64,000 bases of DNA, taken from positions 1 to 64,000 of the forward strand of contig LUCW03001435.1 in assembly GCA_001586965.3 (NCBI GenBank), given 5' to 3'. The position numbers and the translations under genes were made by a program. The notes beneath the pieces are model-generated. The model searched no databases. It was given only the letters and a program-made list of their open reading frames with translations, and was not told the DNA's origin. Numbering within the stretch: the first letter of the stretch is position 1; the number at the start of each line of letters is the position of its first letter. Positions 26,308-37,643 of this stretch are shown one piece after another. Source of the DNA: Sphaeroforma sirkka. Taxonomy: Eukaryota > Opisthokonta > Ichthyosporea > Ichthyophonida.

Positions 26308-26320
26308 TTCATATTAAATA
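24551..26320 (-). other. Leader of A2
   Basis: Matches the leader of A6. It holds (TA)n tracts at about 25338-25368 and 26212-26305, and the box B-bearing segment. The outermost part and the 5' LTR are missing; the (TA)n end touches an oppositely oriented A fragment. Confidence 0.7.
25383..25457 (+). other. tRNA-like relic with box B in the family A leader
   Basis: GGTTCGATACC at 25426-25436 matches the pol III box B consensus GGTTCGANNCC. It sits in TGGTCGTGGG-TTCGATA-CCCCCC, which looks like a variable loop and T arm, and is followed by a T-run (25450-25455) that could terminate pol III. No convincing box A or full cloverleaf is seen. It is antisense to the element and is present in other A leaders (54386-54396 minus, 41647-41657 plus). 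Confidence 0.45.
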
Positions 26321-26328
26321 ATATATAT

Positions 26329-28035
26329 AACGGCAAAGTATCCGTGGGATAATATTCAAGTATACATATATCCAATGCCACTAGTTATTCAGCAGCAGGA
26401 AATCGATATATATTGCACGTCAGATATAGCAACGGGTTACTCGATATTGAGAGCAACGGCCACAAAGTCAGCAGAAGTGGTTTATAAACTTATGGAGGTG
26501 TTTGGGGAACATATATTTATATAGGAAAATCAATCAGACGAGGGAGGCGAGTTTTCGGAACAAGATTGTTCTTTTAATAACTCAAGAAGTTGGAGTGATG
26601 CATGCAAAGTCGTATTTGCAAGCCATATCGTCCTCAGGTTCTGGGAGCAGCGGAGAGAAGACACAGAGACATCCACGAAGGAGACTTTCGCAAGCTATGT
26701 GAATCTTTGCCTACGGCATGGGATGTCCGACTACCACTTATTATGCTGTGCCATCAACTCCTCGAATATCTCGGTCAACAAGACAGCACCATTCAGTGCT
26801 TACTCCTCGAGATCGCCGTCATGTAAAGTAACTTTGCTAACTTCACGGATGACCTTCCGGGGAATCAGCCGGTCAAAATGAGGCTTGGGCACACCGGCTG
26901 GATCGTTTGCACGACACTATCTTGCCGACGCTTTACAAGGTCACGCAGAAATACGCAGACACACTATCCAGGCAGTTTGACCGCCTCCATGCTTTACGAT
27001 TTTATCGCCTTTCAACCAGGGGATGTGGTAATGGTACGGTCCGAAGGTCGCACAACCAAAGCAATGCGACCAATGTTTGGACCATACGTTGTCAAAGCCA
27101 GACAGGGACAAGGATATGAACTGACACACAAGGATGGTTCACTTCCAGATACTTTCAAAGGTAAACCAGTTAGAGTGGAACTTTTGCGACTAGTCCATAG
27201 AGCCACCGAAAAGCCTTTAGAAGATCATATGTGGCAGGATAGTTCCTCGTTCCGTTACATCATTCGACATAGACAGAATGATTCCACAGGGAATACAGAA
27301 TACTTGGTTCGCTTATGGGATGGTGATCCAACTTGGGAGTCAGCCGAAGCTTTTGACGATCCGAATGACATCGCGGCATACCACAAAGCCGAGCAAACTC
27401 GGCAGAAGAAGAAAGCGGCACAACAACAATAATTCCAACGTTACGTTGATGAATACTAGATGTCTATCATCATCTACTTCCGGATCGCATTAGGTTTGTC
27501 TCTCCTCGTGAGATTTCACCACGGTATAGAGGCGAAAGACGATTCACACAACTCGAGCTTATAGGCGAGTATAACTCCAGCGGATACCCTAGCTTTGGGG
27601 GTGAAAACATACCAGCGGATACCCTAGCTAGCTTTTGGGGTGAAAATATACCAGCACAGCCGGGATGGTTCAAAAGACCAGTTTCAAGGCAAGAACTTAC
27701 TCAGCAGAAGGATTTCATTAGTTTATATATATATATATATATATATTGTTTATTTACACTACTAGTTATATATGTTTAATTTTCAATAGTTTAAGAGGTC
27801 ATTTATTTTTTGAAGCTCTTCAATCACTGTAGTGACGCTTGAGCTTGAGGGGAGTGTGGTAAAAGTCCCCTTAAACCACTATCAGTGTGGAGTTAGAATT
27901 AATTTACAATTAATTCACACGAGGTGAATTATTTGTAGACCACGTAGACAATCAAATATAAGAATAAATACACCGCACTGAGCCTCAGGGGAGAGTCAGT
28001 AGGTTTTAGTATCGTATTTTGATGTGTTTACTACA
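26329..28035 (+). mobile_element. 3' fragment of a family A element (fossil)
   Basis: Integrase-core sequence, GPY/F and chromodomain (26329-27432), then the 3' UTR (27433-27854) and 3' LTR (27855-28035). The first 550 bases are mixed with TA-rich sequence. The LTR is followed by the same copia flank as A3 (CAGGTCC), so this and the A3 end share one ancestral insertion. Broken; 5' half absent. Confidence 0.8.
27855..28035 (+). repeat. Family A LTR (3')
   Basis: TGTGGTAAAAG...TTTACTACA, 181 bp, preceded by GAGGGGAG (27847-27854), a short polypurine tract directly against the LTR. Confidence 0.85.
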
Positions 28036-28560
28036 CAGGTCCAAGCAGAAATTAACCAGATCGAATTTTTTTCGAAAAAAATAATGATCAAATGATCAGC
28101 GTGGTTGAAATCCCTGTTGACCACTAGGAGAGGATCACAGACCTCCACAAAGTACAGGTAGCCAGATTGCTTTTAGGCCATAGAGCGGTAAATTTACTCT
28201 GTACCATACAGCTTTGTTACCTTGGCTGTACTCAGGATACAAAGAAATTTCTGCTCCTCCACGCTGAGTAAATCAAAGGCCAGGTGTAGTCCCTGTGGTA
28301 TCCTCATATATACGTAACGATCCATTTTCCCGTTTAAGTATGCATTTGGCGAGTCGAACTGTCTGACATGCCATTTCTTACAAGCTGTTAGTGCCAAAAC
28401 AAATGCGGACAGTCTCTTTGCTCATTACCTTGGCGTCACTCCGTTCGAAATCCACTCCTTCGACAGCATTTTATCCGGCTACGGTCAGTCGTCCTTTAAA
28501 TCGTTCGATTTTTCCAGCAAAGAGTCCATTTTAGGAGGAAAGTCCCATTTGGAGTTCATA
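28036..28560 (-). mobile_element. Ty1/copia RT fragment, copy 1 (fossil)
   Basis: Minus-strand sequence with QFDSPNAYLNGKMDRYVYMRIPQGLHLAF, a hallmark block of copia reverse transcriptase. Near-identical to 38239-38760. It directly follows a family A LTR and grades into mixed sequence at about 28560. Several breaks; no own LTRs seen. Confidence 0.75.
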
Positions 28561-29130
28561 ATCGCGATTTTGCATGTTTAGAGCCTCAAACAAGAAATTT
28601 AAAGAGAAAATCGTTCAACTTGATCTCAGTACACAGAAGGTGTGGCTGCGTCCATCAGCTTCCTTAGGAGTGCAAAAATTGTCAATCGTTCTTAGAACGA
28701 GAAGGGAATTCCAATTTGCGCAACAGCACATGACAAGTTGCTGATGTTAAGTAGCTGAAAAGGCAGTTGATGAGCTTCTTCTTCGTCCACAGCGACAACT
28801 GAATAGGCCGTCATTAGGCCGGATCAAGGCTGGATTATCTGAAGAGTTTTCAAAGAAGTGACTTCGACTCGAAGAGGGTGTCAACCATATGTTTTTGTGG
28901 GATGAAGAGTGTAAGATATTGTGTCAGTGTTAGTTTTGGAAGACTATCCAGAATAATTTGATGTTGATAAAATGTCACAGAGTCCTCCGACTCTCAATGG
29001 CGTTTACTAGAGGTGATTTTGAGTAATTTCGAAGGGTGAAATAGGCTGTGAAAATGGATATTGATAATTCAGTCCTTCGTCGGCTCAGCTTTTCTTCCAT
29101 TTAGTTGCTCCATTGACAAACAATCTCACC
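28560..29130. other. Interleaved copia and family B leader sequence
   Basis: Short blocks of antisense copia (as at 38800-39300) alternate with blocks of the family B leader (as at 2230-2720) every 10-40 bases. For example CAACAGCACATGACAAG (B) runs straight into TTGCTGATGTTAAGTAGC (copia). No coding meaning. This looks like a consensus artefact or a very complex conversion. Confidence 0.65.
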
Positions 29131-29134
29131 AACC

Positions 29135-31386
29135 ATGTCATACCTCCCGCCAAAGTCGTAGACAGCAACTCTTGAATCCTGAGCGCCGCAAGGAAGATGA
29201 TATCGACCGACGTGGAACTAAACGTCGTCAGTCCCATACGGAACGCTCCGCTCCGCACTCAGGTCAGGCACTGGAGGGGCAACAACAGACACATCTTGGG
29301 GCTCCACATATTATTTCCGCGGACGACAAGCAGCCACCAACAGCAAACAAAAATGGACCTGCACAATCTGACGAGGATGTCATATTCGAGGGTGAGACCA
29401 AGGAAGTACCCAACCTGCGTGCGGACAGTAGTCAGACTTTTATTGGTGAACAGGTAGCCAGTGAAGGGCTGTCCCCTCGTTCGTCTCGTCTCAGGATACT
29501 CAGGGGCCTTATTTCCCCAGTAATGACCCACCACGCCTCCCACCTAACAAGCGGAAGCGTCACCGGAACCGTACCAACAACAAGGAAACGGCACGGGAAC
29601 AATCGTCAGCTCAGAAACTCACGGAGCTGATGACACAACAGCAGTCTCTCTTTGAAAAAAATACGAACAGAGGTTACAGCGCATAAACGCCGGACGAACT
29701 ACAATAGGGCCGGCCGCTAAGGAGAGTTCTTCTGACGCACACGAACGGGTACAGGCAGTACCAGAGGACGAAGACAACCCTACCTTCCGAATTCAAGGCT
29801 GTGAGCGTCCGTTTTATGGACTTGGGTACAAATCACCAGGGTCAGAGGACAGTTCAACCGAGGAGGATGATACTCTGTCTGCCAGTGAGAACACACCAAC
29901 TTTTCAAGAGTTCGCACATGAACAAGTATTAGCCAGACAGAATCCTCAAGGTAAGCAGGCGGTGAAGAATAGACAGGACCGATTAAGTACGAACCTGCGC
30001 CAACAACAGCAACGTCAGTGGGGCGAGAAAGAAGCGCCCAGTGAATATGTACAGACACATAAACGACAAGAGAAGGAGACAACAGTGCCTCCGCCCACAC
30101 CGGCTAGTATCGAGAAAAGGCGACAGGCGCTACACGCACGGATACTACAGTTAAGTGACGAGCTATGCCAAGCAATCGAGGAGAATAACACGGCTCGAGC
30201 TGAAGCTCTTCGGGGCGTGATTGAGACACTTCGAGCTACATTAGAGTCCCGACCGGTAGAGAAGCGTCCCGTACCTTCACCACGTACGTGGCCTGATTGG
30301 CCGTCGAATAGATACTACCTACATGATATCATGGAACGGGACACAAGAGGGGCTCTCCTCGAGGCGTTCAAGAACGCACAAATCGCAGGGCTGGACGAGA
30401 GTTGGAACCTTACATGGTTTCATAAGGTACTATCTTACTTCAAGGCGGAAAAGTCAACGCTGGACTACATCCGCGACAACTCTGAACGGTTGAAGACATG
30501 CACACCTCAACTACAGATCGAACAGATCTGTTCGCACGAAACACAAGCCACTGTCGATCCCGCGTTTCGCAAGTTAGCCAAGGGCCAAAGTCGGAACATG
30601 CACACTCCTCTTATGGAACAAATGACACAGCTCATGGAGAACCACAGGAGGGCACGTGAACGGTGCCAGACAGATGCCGACTTCCAACAGAATTTAGTGA
30701 ACCACTGCATTGTACAACTGTTAGAAGAAGCTCTCAACGGCCGTACGTATGAACGTACTCTACAGTTGCATCCCAAATGGCAACTGATGGAGACACACGA
30801 GCTTATACAGCTGTTGAGCCCTGACATTCAGGATGCACAGCAACGTACGGCAGCACGTTTCCAGGGTCGCAACAACCGCGAGGGCCCGACGACCAATGGA
30901 AGTCGCGACCACACCAATAGCCGCCCCAACCTACAGACGAGTAGACGACAAACGCAGAATTGGACTCAACGGCCCCAACCTACGGTACCAACGACTTGTG
31001 CGGGGTGCCAGGCACAGGCGCCACCAGGTGGTAGGCACATCCCACGGTGTCATCATTTCAGGGCGTCGCAAGCGGTGAGCGCAGAGGGTCGGGCAAGGCT
31101 ATACGACAACAACCGTCCTTTGAGGGACGTACAATCGGTACACAGACCGTCCACAACGTCAACCGCAGGACAGGGGCAGAATACATCCCAGACTAGAGAC
31201 GTAGTTACAATACGTCCGACGCCTCAAGTACAGGTGAATGCGATTACACAGGACGAAGACTTGGCTCCACCATCGGAAGCTACAGAGATTCATATCAACA
31301 CGATCCTTTACGAAGACTTCGAGCACATGACGTCACCACCAAACCACACCTATGACATGTGGGAGTCGGTAGCCGATCATGCATGA
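29135..31386 (+). pseudogene. gag region of B3 (fossil)
   Basis: The N-terminal third is charged and low in complexity. The middle carries the gag-like block shared with family A (RTWPDWPSNRYYL, RDTRGALLEAFKNAQIAGLDESW, FHKVLSYFKAEKSTLDYIRDN). The C-terminal zinc knuckle is CAGCQAQAPPGGRHIPRCHH at 30996-31056, spacing C-x2-C-x9-H-x3-C. It ends at TGA (31384-31386), after which pol-like sequence continues in the same frame. The last 474 codons are one open frame. Confidence 0.8.
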
Positions 31387-32205
31387 GAGGTGAGGGTGTC
31401 TGAGTCGGATAGGAGCTTCATATTTGTTACCACGATTGGAGCAGTGATGGCAATACAAGACCCATTGCTGACGTCAGACAACCGAGTCTATATTCATTCA
31501 ACAAATCAACGGACGTACGTTCAAAGCCTTGATAGACACGGGAGCAAATAGAAGTTGTATCTCACAGACATCCGCAGACCTCCTTGGCCGACCAATAACT
31601 CCGGCACCACCTGGGTCATTTATATATTTAGCTGACAAGGCGGTGCGAACTCCTCGACTGGGGACGACGGAAGTGGTACCTATAAGGTAAGGTAAGTACC
31701 AGAATTATCGACGGTTCATTAGAATTGATGAACTTGCCGACGGGTATAGATGTTATAGTGGGGCAAGATATGTTGAAAGGCTTGGGCCTATACATAGGCG
31801 GTATCCAATCGCCACTTGCACCAATAGACCCCACAGAACTAGAAGAGCTCCTCGAACCCATACCACGCCGACAGGCACCTAACACGACGGAACCCGTCGA
31901 TGTACGCCAACGGTTGGCACAGGATTTGGAAGCCAATACGAAAATTGCCGACAACGCGCGCTGTCGTCTGGAAGGGAGTGAGGTAACCATCCCAGTAACC
32001 CATGAACAAGCGTTGCAGATGCGGCGATCGGCGCGTAACTTCGTATCCGATCGATGGCTCCCCTATGTGGATGAACAAGTGAAGAAGTGGTTGACGGATT
32101 TGGTGATCACAGAAACGAACGACACCAACGACTGTTAATCTTCCTCTCCTTGCGGTACCGACATTCGATGCGGAAGGCAACGTCAAGAAGGTACGCGTGT
32201 GTTTA
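31387..32205 (+). pseudogene. Protease and RT-linker start of B3 pol (fossil)
   Basis: Retropepsin-like active-site stretch (LIDTGANRSC near 31531-31560), then LELMNLPTGIDVIVGQDML and GLYIGGIQSPLAPIDPTE, matching family A pol block by block. The RT core is absent because A3 sequence takes over at 32206. Broken. Confidence 0.75.
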
Positions 32206-33856
32206 GTAAAAGCGAACTCGATCGGGGAGTTTTACCAGTGCAAGTCAGGATTCCCTCACAGGCAACGGGGATGAGCGACAAGTCCAACGGCATAGAAATA
32301 TGTCAGGGTGGGCCACGGGCACTCGTCAGCAAAACTCTGACGAAATCAGGGGCCGACAGCTAGAGCAATATTTGAGCGACCCACATGGGGATTATCGTAG
32401 GGAAGCCGAACGAAAACAACTACGTAGACGATGGGAACTCAGCCGACAGCACCGAGACTTCGCGCGATCGATACAGGATATGCGCAAGGCTAGTTACGTT
32501 GACGACGGTAAGCGCAAGTATAGTGACGTCGACGACGGTAAGCGCAAGTCTAGTGATGTCGACGACGGTAATGTTCATGGCAGCAGAAAACGACCGCACA
32601 AAGACGAACAGGCGAGAGAGCCGATCATGACACCAGCGCAGTGGAACGAGCATCGCCGAGCCATGTGTCAACGCCTCGAAGGGAAGATATCTTTCTTTGT
32701 GGATGAACTTTGTCGAGCACAGGGAAACTACGATGTCCCAAGATGTACATTACTAACGTCCACGATCGATACACTGAAAGGAGCGTTGAATACTCAATTG
32801 GAAGCTATCAGGAAGAACAGAGCTCCGGAGCCACGGACATGGCCCGATTGGCCTTTAGACCGTTATCAATTAAGCAGCACAGCCGATAGAGACACACGAG
32901 GGGCGCTAGAAGAGGCACTGAAGAACGCCCATGTCTCAGGACTAGATGAGTCGTGGATGGTACGTTGGTTCTATAAGGTACTCATACATTTTAAGGCAGC
33001 AAAGGCCACAATTGACTATCTCCGTGACAACCATAATGAGCTGAGGGTATATCCGGCGGAACAGGTCATAGACCAAATCTGTCAACATGAGAGCAAGGCC
33101 ACCGTAGACCCTACCTTTAAGAAGTTGGCGAAGGGTAATCCCCGCACCAAGGGTGTAGAGTCAGCCAGGGAACATTTGAACAAGATTGTGGAAGTTCACA
33201 AGAGAGCCTGGGAGCGAGCAGAAAAGGGCAAGGACTTTCCTAAGCGGTTGCTTAATCACTGCCTCATACAGGCCCTCGAGGACCTGACAGGTAATATGAC
33301 GTATGAACGCACGCTACAACACCACATAGGTTGGGACCACCTGGAGACTGAAGACCTTCTCCGCATTTTAAATCCAGACATACAAGAAACCGATGCCATC
33401 CTCAGACAACGGGTACGGACACAGATGAATGTGGAGGATAGGCGTAGACAGTTTCCAGCCCAACAACGAGATCGTAATTTGAATACGAATACAGGAGGAG
33501 GCAGCACACAACGCACAAGCACGTCTACGACCACCACGTGTTACGCGTGCAGAGCGGGTGCCCCACCCAGTTTCAGGCATATATCATTTTGCAAGCACTA
33601 CCAGTCGAACAAAAGGGTTGGATTCACTTCCAGCTCGGGCCGAGGATTTAAGCAAGGCGTATCCTTCGATAAGAGTTTGCCCGCGGTCAACACCATTACG
33701 GCTCTAACAGACTCGGACGACCAGCAAACGGAGCAGGAGGAGACCACGCCTACAGACACACACATTGCTTCCATACTGGCACACCCAGACGAAATCGAAC
33801 AGGGTGAGTTAGAAGAGGATGCAACGTGGGAAACCATAGGCAGCGATCAGGAATAG
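32206..33856 (+). pseudogene. gag region of A3 (fossil, 5' end missing)
   Basis: One open frame covers 32300-33856. It shows three VDDG repeats of 30-nt period (about 32500-32575), the RTWPDWPLDRYQL / RDTRGALEEALKNAHVSGLDESW block that I take as the capsid-like core, and the zinc knuckle CYACRAGAPPSFRHISFCKH (33539-33598) with spacing C-x2-C-x9-H-x3-C. It ends at TAG 33854-33856, followed by pol in the same frame. Confidence 0.85.
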
Positions 33857-35789
33857 GACGTAAGGGTGTCGGATGTAGATGCAACTTTAGTTTTCCCGTC
33901 TAGCACACCTGTGATACTATCGATCAAAGATCCATTACTTTCAATGGACAATCGAGTATTCATATCCATCCTGATTAACGGTAAGACATGCAGGGCGTTA
34001 GTGGATTCTGGGGCAAACAGAAGTTGCATTGATTCGACATCCGCACACGATTGGGGATTGCAAATTAAGTCGGCTCCGGAGGGATCCTATATATACCTAG
34101 CTGATCGTAGTCTTCGTACACGGCGAATAGGCTCAACCGTACAAACTCCAGTACGATATGGTCTAGAGCTCACAGAACAGTCTTTCGAGCTAATGAATCT
34201 ACCACCGGCTATCGACGCGATCGTAGGCCAGGATCTTATGCCTGGCTTAGGGCTATACGTGGGAGGCCTTCAATCGCCATTCTCACCCATAGATCCAACG
34301 GAGCTAGACAAACTTTGGAACCAATACCGTTGAGACGACCACCAGATTTGACCGAGGAAACCGGTGTTCGCCTGGAACTAGACAAGGAACTGAGGGACAA
34401 TGACGGTATTCGAGAAAAGGACAGGTGCAGACTGGAAGGAGGCGAAGTTAGATTGCCAGTGACACCAGATCAAGCTGCAAGGATGCGGAAGGCAGTAAGG
34501 AACTTTGTAGCAGACAAATGGATACCATGGGTAGATAGACAGGTGCAGAAGTGGATTCAAGATTTGGTCATAGTTCAAAGGGATACAGCCACTTCCGTCA
34601 ACTTACCCTTGCTCGCCGTGCCAGAGTATACTCAATCTGGAGAACTAAAGAAAGTGCGAGTGTGTTTGGACCTCAGAGCGGTGAATGCATTAATACCGGC
34701 GGATCAGTTCATTATTCCCCGTATCAACGACATCATTGGTAACATCAAAGGGAAGAGATATTACACGACATTGGATCTAACCGCAGCGTACCATCGACTC
34801 CCAATTCACCCTGATTCTCAGTATCTATTCAGTTTCACACATGGCAAATGCCAGTATTCCTTTACATCAGCGCCATTTGGACTACACACACTGACGCAGC
34901 AGTTTCAGCGTACACTGAGTGTGATATTGCAAGGACTTCCGGCACACCACTACCTGGACGACATCGTAATAGCAACAGATGACTACGAGGAACACGTACG
35001 AGTAGTGAAAGAGGTCATTCGGCGGCTGACGTACCACAGTTTCAAGCTAAACCCTTCAAAATGTCATTTTGCAGTCAAAGAAGTCATGATCCTAGGGAAG
35101 CGAGTATCGAAGGCCGGAATTGATATTTGCCATGAAAAAAGCAGGCCAAGCTCATTGACTGGCCAACCCCGAAGAAGTACAAAGACATTGCATCGGCCTT
35201 GGGATTAGCCAACTTTCTTCACGAGCACCTACCAAACTTTGCAGAGGTAGTTGCCCCACTCCGGGAATTTGTAAGACTGAAGCCTAAGGAAATCATTGGA
35301 GACAGGTGGGAACAGAGACACCAGCAAGCTTGGGATGCCATGAAGCAAGCCATAGTTGAGGCAGTAGTGTTGAAACTTCCCGTCGACGAAGTACCTTTAC
35401 AACTCGAAACGGATGCAAGCGACTACGGTATTGGAGGTGCATTGTTTCAGACCATAGAAGGGAAGAAGCAATACCTAATGTTCTTCAGCAAGACCCTCAA
35501 CGCAGCACAGCGCAATTACGCAACACCCATGAAGGAATTATTGGCCTTGGTATATGGTCTCACACACTTCCGGGATCATCTCGAAGGTCAACGCTTTTCA
35601 GTGTTGACTGATCACAAGGCTTTGGTGTATATGAACACACAGCTAAAGCTGAATCCGATGCTACAACGATGGCATCACATCATAGCGCCTTTCAATTTTA
35701 CTATCTCGCACATCCCGGGTATAAAGAACGTGTTACCAGACGCGTGGTCTAGGCTTCATGAGGGAACTGTTGAGACTGAGGACCCGGAG

Positions 35790-36100
35790 GTACTATATGC
35801 AGAATGTTGGCAACTTTTTCCGGACTACTTTGAGCAAGCGCAACGGATTATGGGTGAGAATAATGTCGATGTCTTTGCTTCGCATCAGGACCATCATTTG
35901 CCACACTACTACACCGACGATGACAGGGGTGGAGCGTTTGCACATTGTTGGAAAGATATAGACGGATGGATGAACCCACCATGGAGATTAATCCATAGAA
36001 TGTTGCGCAAGATACGATCAGAGAGGGCCACAGCTACGGTGTGTCTACCGTGGGCGCCCCACGAGCCTTGGTTCCAGTTATTCAAGTCGCTTCTACAAAG
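35790..36100 (+). other. Dam-like 'NPPW' domain in family A pol
   Basis: Between the RNase H end (AWSRLHEG) and the integrase. The visible order is FPDYFEQAQRI, NNVDVFASHQDHHLPRYY, GGAFAHCW, GWMNPPW, IHRMLRKIRSERATATV, CLPWAPHEPWF. NPPW fits amino-methyltransferase motif IV, and the flanks resemble phage Dam-type enzymes and the Dam-like region of DIRS elements. Families A and B keep the same key residues, which suggests a retained role. It is inside a long open stretch here. Confidence 0.55.
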
Positions 36101-37459
36101 AGACCCAGTATTAGTTCCAAGGACAGCCCACTCCTTCCTCAAATACGGAAAGTATGCGAGTGGCAAGGCACCATGGGGTCACACAGTCATTGCCAGAGTA
36201 GGCCCACGCAATGGTTACAGCCTTCCAGCGACGTTTTCAGCACGATTGGGATATGCAGAACCGTCCTCAGTATCGAACGTCACCCCATTAGATACGTCTC
36301 GGCTAGTATCGATCGCTATCTCGGAAGTAGCCATGACGGATTCTCCAGATGAGGAAGAGATAAGCCGTCGCACACAGCTCACCTTGTGTCAGCATGAGAT
36401 TGGGCATCATAGAGCAGAAGATACAGTTGCTCAACTACAGCAGAACGGACATTTGTGGCCTAACGCTCTGGAACTTGCACAAACAGTTAGGAGAAACTGT
36501 CGCACATGTCTAGGACAGAGGGTGTTACGAAAGGGATTTCACCCGATGATTAATATAACGGCAAAGTATCCGTGGGATCATATTCAAGTCGACATGATTC
36601 CAATGCCACTAGTTTCAGCAGCAGGAAATCGATATATATTGCACGTCTTGGATATAGCAACGGGGTACTCGATATTGAGAGCAACGGCCACAAAGTCAGC
36701 AGAAGTGGTGACATCTAAACTTATGGAGGTGTTTGGGGAACATGGTTTTCCCAGGAAAATTCAATCAGACGAGGGAGGCGAGTTTTCGAACAAGATTGTT
36801 AAATTAATAACTCAAGAAGTTGGAGTGATGCATGCAAAGTCGCCACCATATCGTCCTCAGGTTCTGGGAGCAGCGGAGAGAAGACACAGAGACATCCACG
36901 AAGGAGTTCGCAAGCTATGTGAATCTTTGCCTACGGCATGGGATGTCCGACTACCACTTATTATGCTGTGCCAGAACCTCCGAATATCTCGGCGACACAA
37001 GACAGCACCATTCAGTGCTTACTTCGGTCGCCGTCATGTTCCGTTTGCTGACTTCACGGATGACCTTCCGGGGAATCAGCCGGTCACCAATGAGGCTTGG
37101 GCACACCGGCTGGATCGTTTGCACGACACTATCTTGCCGACGCTTTACAAGGTCACGCAGAAATACGCAGACACACTATCCAGGCAGTTTGACCGCCTCC
37201 ATGCTTACGATTTTATCGCCTTTCAACCAGGGGATGTGGTAATGGTACGGTCCGAAGGTCGCACAACCAAAGCAATGCGACCAATGTTTGGACCATACGT
37301 TGTCAAAGCCAGACAGGGACAAGGATATGAACTGACACACAAGGATGGTTCACTTCCAGATACTTTCAAAGGTAAACCAGTTAGAGTGGAACTTTTGCGA
37401 CTAGTCCATAGAGCCACCGAAAAGCCTTTAGAAGATCATATGTGGCAGGATAGTTCCTC

Positions 37460-37605
37460 GTTCCGTTACATCATTCGACATAGACAGAATGATTCCACAG
37501 GGAATACAGAATACTTGGTTCGCTGGCGGGATGGTGATCCAACTTGGGAGTCAGCCGAAGCTTTTGACGATCCGAATGACATCGCGGCATACCACAAAGC
37601 CGAGC
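37460..37605 (+). other. C-terminal chromodomain of family A integrase
   Basis: FRYIIRHR, then EYLVRWRDGDPTWESAE, then DPNDIAAYHK fits the chromodomain pattern (hydrophobic start, Y-L-V-x-W, T-W-E, C-terminal helix). It places the family with the chromoviruses, whose chromodomain guides integration toward particular chromatin. Also present at 18720-18865 (-), 27250-27400 (+), 42695-42850 (-) and 60945-61095 (+). Confidence 0.75.
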
Positions 37606-37643
37606 AAACTCGGCAGAAGAAGAAAGCGGCACAACAACAATAA

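Larger units (their letters stand above)
18091..26320 (-). mobile_element. Ty3/gypsy family A copy A2, inserted in B2 (fossil)
   Basis: On the minus strand, from its 5' side: leader (about 26320-24551), gag (24550-22473), pol (22472-18685), 3' UTR (18684-18271) and 3' LTR (18270-18091). The 5' LTR is missing: the leader ends in (TA)n near 26320, where another A fragment in the opposite orientation begins. The 3' LTR abuts B2 pol at 18090. About five breaks in the coding part; otherwise one of the better-kept copies. Confidence 0.85.
29131..32205 (+). mobile_element. Ty3/gypsy family B copy B3: gag and start of pol (fossil)
   Basis: The most complete family B gag in the window (29135-31386), followed by the protease and RT-linker part of pol to about 32205. 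There it joins A3 gag sequence without an LTR at the joint. The left side merges with mixed leader and copia sequence, and no B LTR is present. About three to five breaks. Confidence 0.8.
33857..37643 (+). pseudogene. pol region of A3 (fossil)
   Basis: Modules in order: protease DSGANRSC (near 34004), RT with LDLTAAYHRLPIHPD and YLDDIVIA (near 34950), RNase H (LETDASDYGIGGALF near 35405; TDHKALVYMNTQ near 35608; PGIKNVLPDAWSRLH), Dam-like domain (35790-36100), integrase HHCC (HEIGHH...CRTCLGQ) and a D-x58-D-x35-E core, GPY/F (GPYVVKARQGQGYEL near 37290), chromodomain (37460-37605) and a basic Q-rich tail ending at TAA 37641-37643. About two breaks. Confidence 0.85.
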
